Part shown: positions 56,826 through 64,000 of the stretch, one piece after another
Layout of the letters: each line of letters begins with the position of its first letter
How positions within the stretch are numbered: the first letter of the stretch is position 1
Source: Legionella birminghamensis
GTDB taxonomy: Bacteria; Pseudomonadota; Gammaproteobacteria; Legionellales; Legionellaceae
Length of the DNA: 64,000 nt
Assembly: GCF_900452515.1 (NCBI RefSeq)
Contig: NZ_UGNW01000001.1
Location: forward strand, 372,001-436,000
Direction: 5' to 3'
Program-made: the position numbers and the translations under genes
Notes under the pieces: generated by a model
What the model saw: the letters and a program-made list of their open reading frames with translations, nothing else
What the model was told of the DNA's origin: nothing
Database searches by the model: none

Positions 56826-59800
56826 TCATCCGCCTGAAAATGGTTTCTTAAATAAGGATTCTTCATCAGGGTTATCCCCGTTTATTTCCTCTTGGTCCTT
56901 AAGAAGGGAATTGAAATCTTCCTCCCGTGTTGTTTGAGTTTCAGACGTGCTGAAGAAAAATGTTTTCCCGGAAAGCTTGCGGCCTACACCCACAAAAACG
57001 CCGCCAAAAAGAGAGGTTAGCATCATCACTACGTCAGCAATAAAGCGGCGGGTGGAATGACGGGCCTGGAATTCTTTTTTAGCGTATTCCTGCATGGCAT
57101 TAGCCTGATCAGTAATGGGTTGGCCAGATAATCTTATCTTAAGTGCCTCCTCATAAAATCGGTCAAGCGAGTTTGAGTATTCGGAACCGTATTTATTCCC
57201 GCTATTTCTTAATATCCTCTCATCATGAAATTTTTTGAGAATCAACAGGTCATTGATTAGATGTGGTTTTAATGAAGGAAGGGACTGTTTAACAGCATCC
57301 CATAATCGCTTATCCTGAAGCACGTGCTCCCTGAACTCTTTCAGCCATGGCGAACCAGCCAGGTCAGGGCTTGCAAATATTTTTTCGAGGACAGGGTCAA
57401 TCTCATTGACCGGAGTAGACTGCGAAATAACCTGATCATCCAGAAGCACCGTATAATATTTTTCTCTTGCTACTAAATCATCATAGTCCGCTTTATACTG
57501 CTCTTTTTTTGCTTCATCGAGATGCGGATATTTATCTAAAAGTTGCGCTGAAATGGCAAGGAATCGCTTAACATCGGATTCTCCCTGTAGAGCCTCATCG
57601 TAGAGTTTTTTAAAATCCATTAATTTGACCGCTTTTTCATAACTGGGCCGATAAACTGTTTTGTCATCCTCTGATAATGCCTGAAAGGCGGTTTCTAAAG
57701 CATGTAGATTGTCTGCATTATTTTCTGTTTCGAAGGCGGACAATTTGCCCTGATAGGCGCTAATTAGATTTTGCCGGTCGTTGATGCTGCTCGCTTTTTT
57801 GTAGCTCTCCTGATGTTTTGATTGGTAAATTTCGTTGAGTTCCTGATAGCATTGTTCTAAAGATATGAAATTTAAGCTTGTAGATTCTTCCTCATATTGT
57901 TTAACAGAGAGGAGATACGTTTTTTCCAATAGAAGTTGTCGCAAGCCCTCCTCTGCTGCTTCCAGAGTTTCCTTTTTACTTTCCTGGATATCAGACGGCA
58001 AAACCGCATACTGGGATTTTAATAGCTCCAGGGAAGACTGATTGGGGTCTTTATTAAAGGCCTCCAGCGTTTCTTCATAATCAATTTCCTGTTGATGCAG
58101 GCTAAGCAAATGATCATCGGCTTCCTGTAACAACCGCATTGCTTCACCCTTGAGATTAGTATCCAGCGCTTTGAGCTGCTCGAACATTATCTGGCGATCT
58201 TCCTGTTTTTTAATATATGTTTCAGCCAGATTAAATTGCTTGTAAGTATTGATAAACAGGTAGAACTTATGCAATTCAGCTGTTTTAGTGGCTGGATTAT
58301 CTGCACGTCCCATAAATTTGCCACTTGAAAGTGCCTCTTCCACTTTTGAGTAAAGCTCATTGTCACTGACAATATCAGTAAGCAAGGCGCTTACCTCCCA
58401 GGCATTCAATTCTTCCAGGCAAATGGTGGCCAGCTGATCAGCGGACATCATTTTTAGTTCTTGTTTTGGTATGGGGTAAAAAAACTCGCTGCTATATTGC
58501 CCGCTGTTGGTTTTCTGAGGGGGCATTTGCTTAAGAAAGCGCTCAAGTTTTTCATTATGATATAAAAAATTTTTAATTGATTTTTGAAAGCCTAATACAG
58601 TATTTTCATCGGGGGGGATGGAGGAAAGCTGTGCCCGCTGTATGATTTGTAATGTATTGAGGATGATCTGTCCTTCGGTGACGGCATTCTGGCATAAAGC
58701 CCAATACGAGTCTGGATTGGCTGCCACATACCTGGCGATGGGGTTTTCATAGGGAGAGATTCTATGGGTAGCAAATACGCCTTGGGGGTTTTTCTCATCC
58801 ACAAACTTATAGCTATACGACATACGCCGCATTAAAGTCGCCTCACGATATTGATAAATATAGGCGTGCCCGCGCACAGACTTGGGGGCAAGAGAGCCGT
58901 CAGCGAAGGGGGAAAATATATTCTGTGATGGGTTGTTGTTTCCCCAGAGATTTAATAACTCTCCCTGCTGCGCCCAAAAATCAATATAGCGGTTAAGCTG
59001 ATTGACTACAGCTGTCATGTCAATTTGAGAAAAATCATCCTTGGCAGTCCATTCAGTAAATGCTTTGACGAGAACAGGAAAGGGCTCTTCCCAAATCGTG
59101 GGACCCATTTCATGAGGAATAAAGATGCTCTCATGGACACTGGTCGGTTGTTTCAAAAATAATTTCCTGGCTTTATCCTTAAAGTTGTCCTCAGGGGCTT
59201 GTAAGCTTTTCATAACTTGTAAACGATTGTCCATCACTGCTGCAAAGGCCTCAGCGACCTTTCTCATACTGCTTTCATCACCCAGGCGAAGCGTTTTGAA
59301 GCTTTCAATAAAGGTGTAATCGGATAAGTCAGCAAGTATTACTTGTTCCTCAGGATCAGTCTCATCCAATTGATGCTGCACTTCCAGTTCGAACTTGTCA
59401 CTGCTTCGCTGTGCTTTTGGGGAATCAGGGGAGGCTTGCCGTCCCGGCTTTTTTTGTTTGAATAAATCAGGCGGTATTTGTTTTAAGGCAGAATAAACAA
59501 TCTCCGCGAAAGACTCCGATTCAAGCCGCGTATCCAACTGGATGGCTTTTTGCTTCATTGCTTCGTATATGCCAGGAATGTACTTGTAGTTTAAAAAATA
59601 AGCTTTTGTGACCCGTTTATGGTTTATACTGCCGAGCGATTCATAACCGTAAATAATATTATTCGTGTTTTCATCTCTGGCATAATTGCGAAAAGCGGCA
59701 CCCCAGTCGATTTTCCCATATTGATAGATGGTTCTACCGGCATGGTTGCGGGTAAGGCGCACCATATTGGCGCTATGCACACTGTAATCGCCAAGCAACA

Positions 59801-60233
59801 TTGACAGCATCAGTGAGGTTGAAAGTCCAAAAGAGTTTTTTACATCCAATAGTGACATATAATAGGCAGGACCGTCTGCTGCTTCGAGCCGCGGATTGCG
59901 GTCAGAACCATCCCGAAACCCAGTATTTATTATCTTAAAAAGAAGTTCAAAATCGATTTTAGGCTGAATAAGCGCATAAGAACCATCAGACATTTGAATG
60001 ACATCAGCACAAATCAGCGAATCCGTATATTGCGAATCAATCAGGGAACGCTTTAGCATTTCTTTTAAGATAAGACCGGCCAGTAATTCAGTAAATAGCT
60101 CCTTTTTATCTTCCGGTTGTTTAATAAAATACTCTTTACCCGTTTTAGTATCTTTATAAAAGCCGCCGACTTTGTTTTTGCCGCCTTTTTTATCGTCAAT
60201 CTTTTCGAGGTGTAATTCAGCAAAAATGTACAT
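56826..60233 (-). CDS. Candidate Dot/Icm effector with N-terminal kinase-like fold (LepB N-domain-like)
   Basis: A 1135-residue protein. The N-terminal 260 residues show a lipid/protein-kinase-like arrangement: K38 in EYFIKQP (ATP lysine), a catalytic loop GDYSVHSANM with D149 and N156, and D176-W-G in KIDWGAAF in place of DFG. From memory this resembles the N-terminal phosphoinositide-kinase domain of L. pneumophila LepB. The middle (about 300-750) is helical and contains no domain I can name; the region 700-1000 is strongly coiled-coil-like. A hydrophobic stretch (about 1053-1075) precedes an acidic tail with REED, DQEE and DEES, matching the E-block signal of Dot/Icm substrates. The ATG has no good ribosome site. 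It converges on the surface-protein gene with no gap. Secretion and kinase activity are inference. Confidence 0.75.
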   Translation of the reverse strand: MYIFAELHLEKIDDKKGGKNKVGGFYKDTKTGKEYFIKQPEDKKELFTELLAGLILKEMLKRSLIDSQYTDSLICADVIQMSDGSYALIQPKIDFELLFKIINTGFRDGSDRNPRLEAADGPAYYMSLLDVKNSFGLSTSLMLSMLLGDYSVHSANMVRLTRNHAGRTIYQYGKIDWGAAFRNYARDENTNNIIYGYESLGSINHKRVTKAYFLNYKYIPGIYEAMKQKAIQLDTRLESESFAEIVYSALKQIPPDLFKQKKPGRQASPDSPKAQRSSDKFELEVQHQLDETDPEEQVILADLSDYTFIESFKTLRLGDESSMRKVAEAFAAVMDNRLQVMKSLQAPEDNFKDKARKLFLKQPTSVHESIFIPHEMGPTIWEEPFPVLVKAFTEWTAKDDFSQIDMTAVVNQLNRYIDFWAQQGELLNLWGNNNPSQNIFSPFADGSLAPKSVRGHAYIYQYREATLMRRMSYSYKFVDEKNPQGVFATHRISPYENPIARYVAANPDSYWALCQNAVTEGQIILNTLQIIQRAQLSSIPPDENTVLGFQKSIKNFLYHNEKLERFLKQMPPQKTNSGQYSSEFFYPIPKQELKMMSADQLATICLEELNAWEVSALLTDIVSDNELYSKVEEALSSGKFMGRADNPATKTAELHKFYLFINTYKQFNLAETYIKKQEDRQIMFEQLKALDTNLKGEAMRLLQEADDHLLSLHQQEIDYEETLEAFNKDPNQSSLELLKSQYAVLPSDIQESKKETLEAAEEGLRQLLLEKTYLLSVKQYEEESTSLNFISLEQCYQELNEIYQSKHQESYKKASSINDRQNLISAYQGKLSAFETENNADNLHALETAFQALSEDDKTVYRPSYEKAVKLMDFKKLYDEALQGESDVKRFLAISAQLLDKYPHLDEAKKEQYKADYDDLVAREKYYTVLLDDQVISQSTPVNEIDPVLEKIFASPDLAGSPWLKEFREHVLQDKRLWDAVKQSLPSLKPHLINDLLILKKFHDERILRNSGNKYGSEYSNSLDRFYEEALKIRLSGQPITDQANAMQEYAKKEFQARHSTRRFIADVVMMLTSLFGGVFVGVGRKLSGKTFFFSTSETQTTREEDFNSLLKDQEEINGDNPDEESLFKKPFSGG

Positions 60234-60287
60234 TTGTTTTACTTTTAGCGAAATAATTTTAATTTTAGCTGATTTAACCTAGGGATA

Positions 60288-60306
60288 CCTTAAGGAAAAA
60301 TTAATG
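60288..60306 (-). promoter_or_regulatory. PmrA-like tandem site upstream of the effector candidate
   Basis: On the minus strand, two TTAA cores (60304-60301 and 60293-60290) lie 11 bases apart in CATTAATTTTTCCTTAAGG. The L. pneumophila response regulator PmrA, which controls many effector genes, binds cTTAATatT half sites with this spacing. Only the cores match well. It lies 57 bases ahead of the ATG. Confidence 0.35.
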
Positions 60307-60348
60307 CGGTAGTGAATCTTGTGATGATCGGTGCTGTATCGACGGCAG

Positions 60349-60376
60349 TTACCGGTATCTGAAAAAGGCATATACT
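60349..60376 (+). promoter_or_regulatory. Promoter of the small secreted-protein gene
   Basis: TTACCG (60349-60354), a 16-base spacer and TATACT (60371-60376) lie 28 bases before the ATG at 60405, followed by a GGAGG ribosome site. Confidence 0.5.
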
Positions 60377-60404
60377 AAAGAAAGTAGATAAATGGAGGCT
60401 CAAA

Positions 60405-60854
60405 ATGAATAAAATACTGTCAGTCCTTCTGTTAGGTATGAGCTGTTATGCCCAGGCTGAACCCTTGGCTGTTCCTGATGCCAATAGGAATTTACTGCCA
60501 TCCCCTTTCCCGGTATACGTCATTGAGGGACAGGCGGTTATTAACCATCCTTATCCAGGGGCGCTCAAAGTGGAGTTGCCAACTGATAATAGTTACACAG
60601 GGCAGCCAGGGTGTTATATTGCCTGCTATTCGCATACCGCCGGCGCTTATGCCGTTTCTCCAGACATTAGCGTTGTCGGCCAGATCCGGGTCCCGGGTTC
60701 TTATGCCAGTCGTATTTGCCAACCCTCTGGGTTTGAAAATAAAGATATTAGTAAAGAGGGACAGTTCAAACAGCTTTGCAGCAGTAAAATCCCGGCATGT
60801 AAAGGCGGTTGCTGGGCTGGTGGTGATACGGGTGGCTGGTTTGGCATTCAGTGA
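60405..60854 (+). CDS. Small Cys-rich exported protein, unrecognised
   Basis: A 149-residue protein with a clear signal peptide (MNKILSVLLLGMSCYAQA) and cleavage expected before Glu-19. The mature part has seven cysteines, among them CYIAC, one in RICQPSG and the close set LCSSKIPACKGGC, consistent with disulfides formed in the periplasm or outside. It ends in a Gly/Trp-rich tail (CWAGGDTGGWFGIQ). I know no family for it. A good GGAGG ribosome site and candidate promoter make it a real gene. Its 3' end overlaps the opposite-strand cytochrome gene remnant by seven bases. Confidence 0.75.
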   Translation: MNKILSVLLLGMSCYAQAEPLAVPDANRNLLPSPFPVYVIEGQAVINHPYPGALKVELPTDNSYTGQPGCYIACYSHTAGAYAVSPDISVVGQIRVPGSYASRICQPSGFENKDISKEGQFKQLCSSKIPACKGGCWAGGDTGGWFGIQ

Positions 60855-61694
60855 TTTGCCTGTGTTGACGGACTCGTATTTTCCTGGACAAAACGCAGAA
60901 AGGCAATCAGTTCATTTAATGCCTGAAGGGACAAATCTCCCGGGGTAAATGCATATTTCTTCGGGCTAATGACCGGGCGGATAGAGCGTGGATCACGGAT
61001 AAAGCGGCGTAATTCATCCTCGCTAAAATAGTTCAACGGATTTGGATTGTTCAGATCGTGAGCCATATGCGAGCTGCCGGTACCATTCAATGCATGACAA
61101 ACATTGCATTTTAGCTATGAATACGCGGGCTCCCGCGAGTTCTTGTGCATTCATCTTTGCGGCTGATAAAGTGGCCTCCAGAGGCTGTTGGGCAACAATC
61201 TCCATGCCGTGCACCCCATACACTGATTCTGAAAAACGCTTGCCAAGTAAAACCAGATAAAAAGGACCGGCAGATCGATCCGAATTAATAATTAAAGGCC
61301 AGGGATATTGAGGATCCTCTGCTATAAGGAATGCCGGTATCTTGTTGCTGGCACAAGGATAAAAATCGTTAATGCTAAAATAGGCGATATAGTCGTCTTT
61401 TGCGGTCACTTTTAAATAATTTTCTGGATTGAAGGACAGACCTTGCAGTAATTTGCACAAAGGAACCCCTTTCAGGGATAGGGCCTGGTTGGGATAAGCG
61501 GGCAGGGTTATCTGTCCCATATCTACAAGTGCCGGGTGTTTGATTATGTCTTTTTGCTCAAAATGAATACCATTTCCGGGTGTAGAAATGGTCAGCATAT
61601 CTGCCTGTATAGAATGAAAAGGACAGCATAGAAAAAATAATAAAAGAAGGCAGTTAACGCCAGACCACCAGCCGCCAGTAGTATTTGTGTTCAT
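60848..61694 (-). pseudogene. Exported c-type cytochrome with N-terminal molybdopterin-domain-like region, frameshifted
   Basis: Two overlapping frames make one protein. The first (61694 to 61023) has a signal peptide ending near SIQA and a region of about 150 residues that resembles molybdopterin-binding oxidoreductase domains (weak). It continues to GARVFIAK and then reads MQCLSCIEW. The other frame continues CNVCHALNGTGSSHM to a stop at 60848. Removing one A from the run of four (61109-61112) joins AK to CNVCH, restoring a heme-binding CxxCH motif and a C-terminal cytochrome c helix. The usual distal Met is not evident (KKYAFTPGDLS). It overlaps the upstream PAP2 gene by 41 bases. Either the gene is broken or there is an assembly error. 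Confidence 0.75.
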
Positions 61695-62265
61695 CTCTTA
61701 AGATTATCCTTTCTGCCGTAATTAAACCTAATAAGCAGTAATATCCAACCCAGCAGTACCTTGGAATGGGTGTATATTGCAAGCCATTGTAAACCATTAA
61801 CAGGGTAGCTGCTAAGGCTAATATCCATGGCATATATACGGCGTATTTCAGGCTGATGTACCAATAGAGTGAAACCAGAATGCCTCCGAACAATAATCCA
61901 CCCAGTACATCATAGAAATTATGATAGCCATAATGGATGAGTCCTGCGCCGATGGCTGAGAGAATGCCCGCAACCAGAAGCCGGAGTGATAACCGGGGAG
62001 TATGCCAGGCCAGCCAGAGATAGAAAACGGTCGATAATTGCATATGGCCGCTTGGAAAAGCGTAGCCCTTACCGAGCCAGGCTGCCAGGGGTACCTTAAA
62101 TGTCCCTTTCAAAGCAACATTCACCACAATATCAAAGGCGGTCAGACAGGCTGTCTGAAAAAACAGGGGTCTATTAATGAGTAAAAAACCAGCCAGTGCA
62201 ATGATAAATAGGACATTGAACTGGCTAAAGGACAAAAAGATATCTGCTAAGGAATCATGCAGCAT
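61654..62265 (-). CDS. PAP2-family membrane phosphatase
   Basis: Integral membrane protein of 203 residues with about six transmembrane helices, in the phosphatidic acid phosphatase type 2 superfamily. The second motif PSGH (in YAFPSGHMQLSTVFY) and the third motif's His and Asp (HYGYHNFYDVLGG) are present. The first motif is degenerate, with a Lys but no clear RP, so substrate and activity are uncertain; lipid phosphates, undecaprenyl pyrophosphate or lipid A are possible. The ATG at 62265 is preferred; a TTG six bases earlier is an alternative. It begins nine bases after the phaC stop and is likely cotranscribed with it. Confidence 0.8.
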   Translation of the reverse strand: MLHDSLADIFLSFSQFNVLFIIALAGFLLINRPLFFQTACLTAFDIVVNVALKGTFKVPLAAWLGKGYAFPSGHMQLSTVFYLWLAWHTPRLSLRLLVAGILSAIGAGLIHYGYHNFYDVLGGLLFGGILVSLYWYISLKYAVYMPWILALAATLLMVYNGLQYTPIPRYCWVGYYCLLGLITAERIILRDEHKYYWRLVVWR

Positions 62266-62273
62266 GGTCAAAC

Positions 62274-64000
62274 CTATTGAGTTACATCAAGTGATTTTTT
62301 TTTTGCTCCGCTTGCAGGGGCTGGGCTCTGCATTTTAGTTTCAGTCTCCGGTTTTGGCTTGTGGTTTTGCAACACATAAGTACCAGGGGCATCAGTAATT
62401 GCTTTGAACGCCAATTTCGCCATATCGGGCGCTGCAACCAATTCGCCAGATTCTTTTTGTAACCATTTGAGCCATTCAGGCCACCAGGAACCGGCATGTT
62501 CGGTCGCTTGCTGCAGCCATTCTTCCGCAGTTGCCGGGGCTTTAGGATTAGTATAATAACTGTATTTCTGGTTTTGCGGCGGATTAACGATACCAGCAAT
62601 ATGTCCTGAGCCTCCCAGCAGGAATTGCTTTTTACCTTTCATGTGCTGGAATCCGGTATAAGTGGTTTGCCAGGGCGCAATATGATCTTTTTTGGTAGAA
62701 ACAAAAAAGGTTGGAATATCAATCTGGCTAACATCAAGCGGGGTGTGGTTTAGTTTAATTTTGCCCGGTTTAATCAAATCATTATGCAGGTACATCCAGC
62801 GCAAATACTGGGAATGCATTTTCGCCGGCATGTTTGTGGCATCAGCATTCCAGTACAAAATATCAAACGGCACCGGATTTTGCCCGCGTAAATAATTTTT
62901 AATAAAAAATGACCAAATCAAGTCATTGGCGCGCAAAGAATTAAAGGTACTCGCCATAAACCGTCCATCAAGGAAGCCCTTCAGATTCATTTCTTCTTCC
63001 AGGCGTTTGATCTGATGTTCATCAATGAAGACGGAAATATCGCCGGGATCACTAAAATCAATCATTGAGGCAAGGAACGTGGCACTGCGAACCGGATCTT
63101 GCTGATGGGCTTTTAAATAAGCCAACATACAAGCCAGCAAAGTACCGCCAATGCAAAAACCCAGAGTATTTACCTGTTTGACCTGAAGCTGTTTTTTCAT
63201 GACTTCAATAGCCGCCATTGGCCCATCTTGCAGATAGTCAAACAGCCCCTTGTCCGCATAACTTGCATCCGGGTTAATCCAGGAAATAACAAAGACAGTA
63301 ATGCCCTGGCTGACAAGCCAGCCAATGAAGGAGTTATCCTTACTTAAATCAAGAATGTAGTATTTATTGATCCACGGTGGAATAATCAGCAGGGGAATGG
63401 AGTACACTTTTTCAGTGGCCGGTTTAAACTGGATAAGTTCCATCATTTCATTGCGGAACACAACCTTCCCGGGGGTAGTTGCAATGTTTTCTCCAATTTT
63501 GAAGGCATTCATATCGGTCATCTGGATAATTAAGCGCGAAGACCCTGATTCCAAATCAGTCAGCAGATTTTGCAGGCCGCGTAATAAATTTTTGCCATGG
63601 CTTTGGATAGTTTCTGCCATTAATTGTGGATTGGTGGCCACGAAGTTGGCTGGCGACAGGGCATCAAGAAACTGCCGGGTAAAAAATTGAACCCGCCGGG
63701 CCAACTGCTTGTCTCCATAGTCCATATGTTCCAGCAATGAATTCATATGTTCGCTGGCAAGCAGATAATGCTGGCTTAAAAGGTTGAAGAATGGGTTGTT
63801 CACCCATTCCTCGCCGCTAAAACGTTTGTCTTCGATAGGCATTGGCTTGCCTTCAAGCCAGGAAGTAAACTGTGCCTGGGCCAGGCTCATTGCGTCCTGC
63901 CAATAGGCCAGTTGCATGTGCCAGACTTGTTCGGGATTTTTTAATAAACTAACGACTAAGGATTGAAAATCATTGGTTAAATCAATGTATTGATTAATCA
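62274..64000 (-). CDS. phaC: Poly(3-hydroxyalkanoate) synthase, class I type, 5' end outside window
   Basis: Polymerises hydroxyacyl-CoA into storage polyester granules, which Legionella accumulates in its mature infectious form. The lipase-box-like GFCIGG contains the nucleophilic Cys (codon 63153-63155), and the other catalytic residues are in STKKDHIAPW (Asp) and GGSGHIAG (His). GSWWPEWLKWLQ is a conserved segment near the C terminus. The first in-frame ATG is at 63917, but the frame stays open to the window edge and encodes more family-like sequence (NPEQVWHMQLAYWQDAM), so the true start lies upstream. No phasin or phaAB gene is in view. Confidence 0.92.
   Translation of the reverse strand, partial: INQYIDLTNDFQSLVVSLLKNPEQVWHMQLAYWQDAMSLAQAQFTSWLEGKPMPIEDKRFSGEEWVNNPFFNLLSQHYLLASEHMNSLLEHMDYGDKQLARRVQFFTRQFLDALSPANFVATNPQLMAETIQSHGKNLLRGLQNLLTDLESGSSRLIIQMTDMNAFKIGENIATTPGKVVFRNEMMELIQFKPATEKVYSIPLLIIPPWINKYYILDLSKDNSFIGWLVSQGITVFVISWINPDASYADKGLFDYLQDGPMAAIEVMKKQLQVKQVNTLGFCIGGTLLACMLAYLKAHQQDPVRSATFLASMIDFSDPGDISVFIDEHQIKRLEEEMNLKGFLDGRFMASTFNSLRANDLIWSFFIKNYLRGQNPVPFDILYWNADATNMPAKMHSQYLRWMYLHNDLIKPGKIKLNHTPLDVSQIDIPTFFVSTKKDHIAPWQTTYTGFQHMKGKKQFLLGGSGHIAGIVNPPQNQKYSYYTNPKAPATAEEWLQQATEHAGSWWPEWLKWLQKESGELVAAPDMAKLAFKAITDAPGTYVLQNHKPKPETETKMQSPAPASGAKKKSLDVTQ

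Noticed and set aside
60448-60948. A 166-codon frame overlapping the small secreted-protein gene
   Set aside because: The other frame has a clear signal peptide, a GGAGG site and paired cysteines; this one has none of these.
60848-61090. A separate small gene of 80 codons on the minus strand
   Set aside because: Its sequence continues the CxxCH segment of the upstream frame; it is the 3' part of a frameshifted cytochrome rather than a gene of its own.

Overview
The window reads as chromosome of a Legionella species (Legionellaceae, Gammaproteobacteria). Three things point there. Two tandem genes encode Legionella-type major outer membrane proteins (CTPGxVTVPCE signature). The housekeeping gene order around tpiA, secG, nuoA-N, tRNA-fMet, rimP, nusA, infB, rbfA, truB, rpsO and pnp matches, as I recall it, that of L. 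pneumophila. Large eukaryote-like or coiled-coil proteins of Dot/Icm effector type sit between the core genes.

Layout. 1-9.3 kb: a truncated pbpC diverges from a giant alpha-2-macroglobulin gene (a classic periplasmic pair), followed by two unrecognised proteins. 9.5-12.9 kb (minus): hda and a CDP-alcohol phosphatidyltransferase in a 4-base overlap, an IucA/IucC siderophore synthetase (FrgA-like) behind a clear Fur box, and yhbY. 12.9-18 kb (plus): rlmE, ftsH, folP, glmM. 18-20.4 kb (minus): a 784-residue coiled-coil protein in the position I associate with the effector gene lepA. 20.5-36.4 kb: tpiA, secG, tRNA-Leu(GAG) and a complete 14-gene NADH dehydrogenase I operon ending in a strong terminator. 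36.5-45.7 kb: initiator tRNA with its own promoter and terminator, then the transcription/translation cluster rimP to pnp. 45.7-48.3 kb: rnt-pyrC diverging from motY, an arrangement I also associate with Pseudomonas. 48.3-60.9 kb is a cell-surface and host-interaction region: two tandem MOMP genes, an LbtU-like siderophore porin, a 1392-residue six-repeat surface protein, a 1135-residue kinase-fold effector candidate and a small Cys-rich secreted protein. 60.8-64 kb (minus): a c-type cytochrome broken by a one-base frameshift, a PAP2 phosphatase, and phaC running out of the window.

The genes group into respiration (complex I), translation and RNA decay, envelope synthesis (PBP1C, GlmM, phospholipid synthase), iron acquisition (FrgA-like synthetase plus LbtU-like porin, which could make and import one siderophore), flagellar motility (MotY) and host interaction. 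The most unusual items are the kinase-like effector with an acidic C-terminal tail, the repeat surface protein with an N-terminal module resembling LapA-type retention modules but no visible RTX repeats, the frameshifted cytochrome, the tandem MOMP genes separated by a strong terminator, and an initiator tRNA with a U1-U72 mismatch.

Limits: all family calls were made by eye from motifs and remembered homologues. No searches were run.
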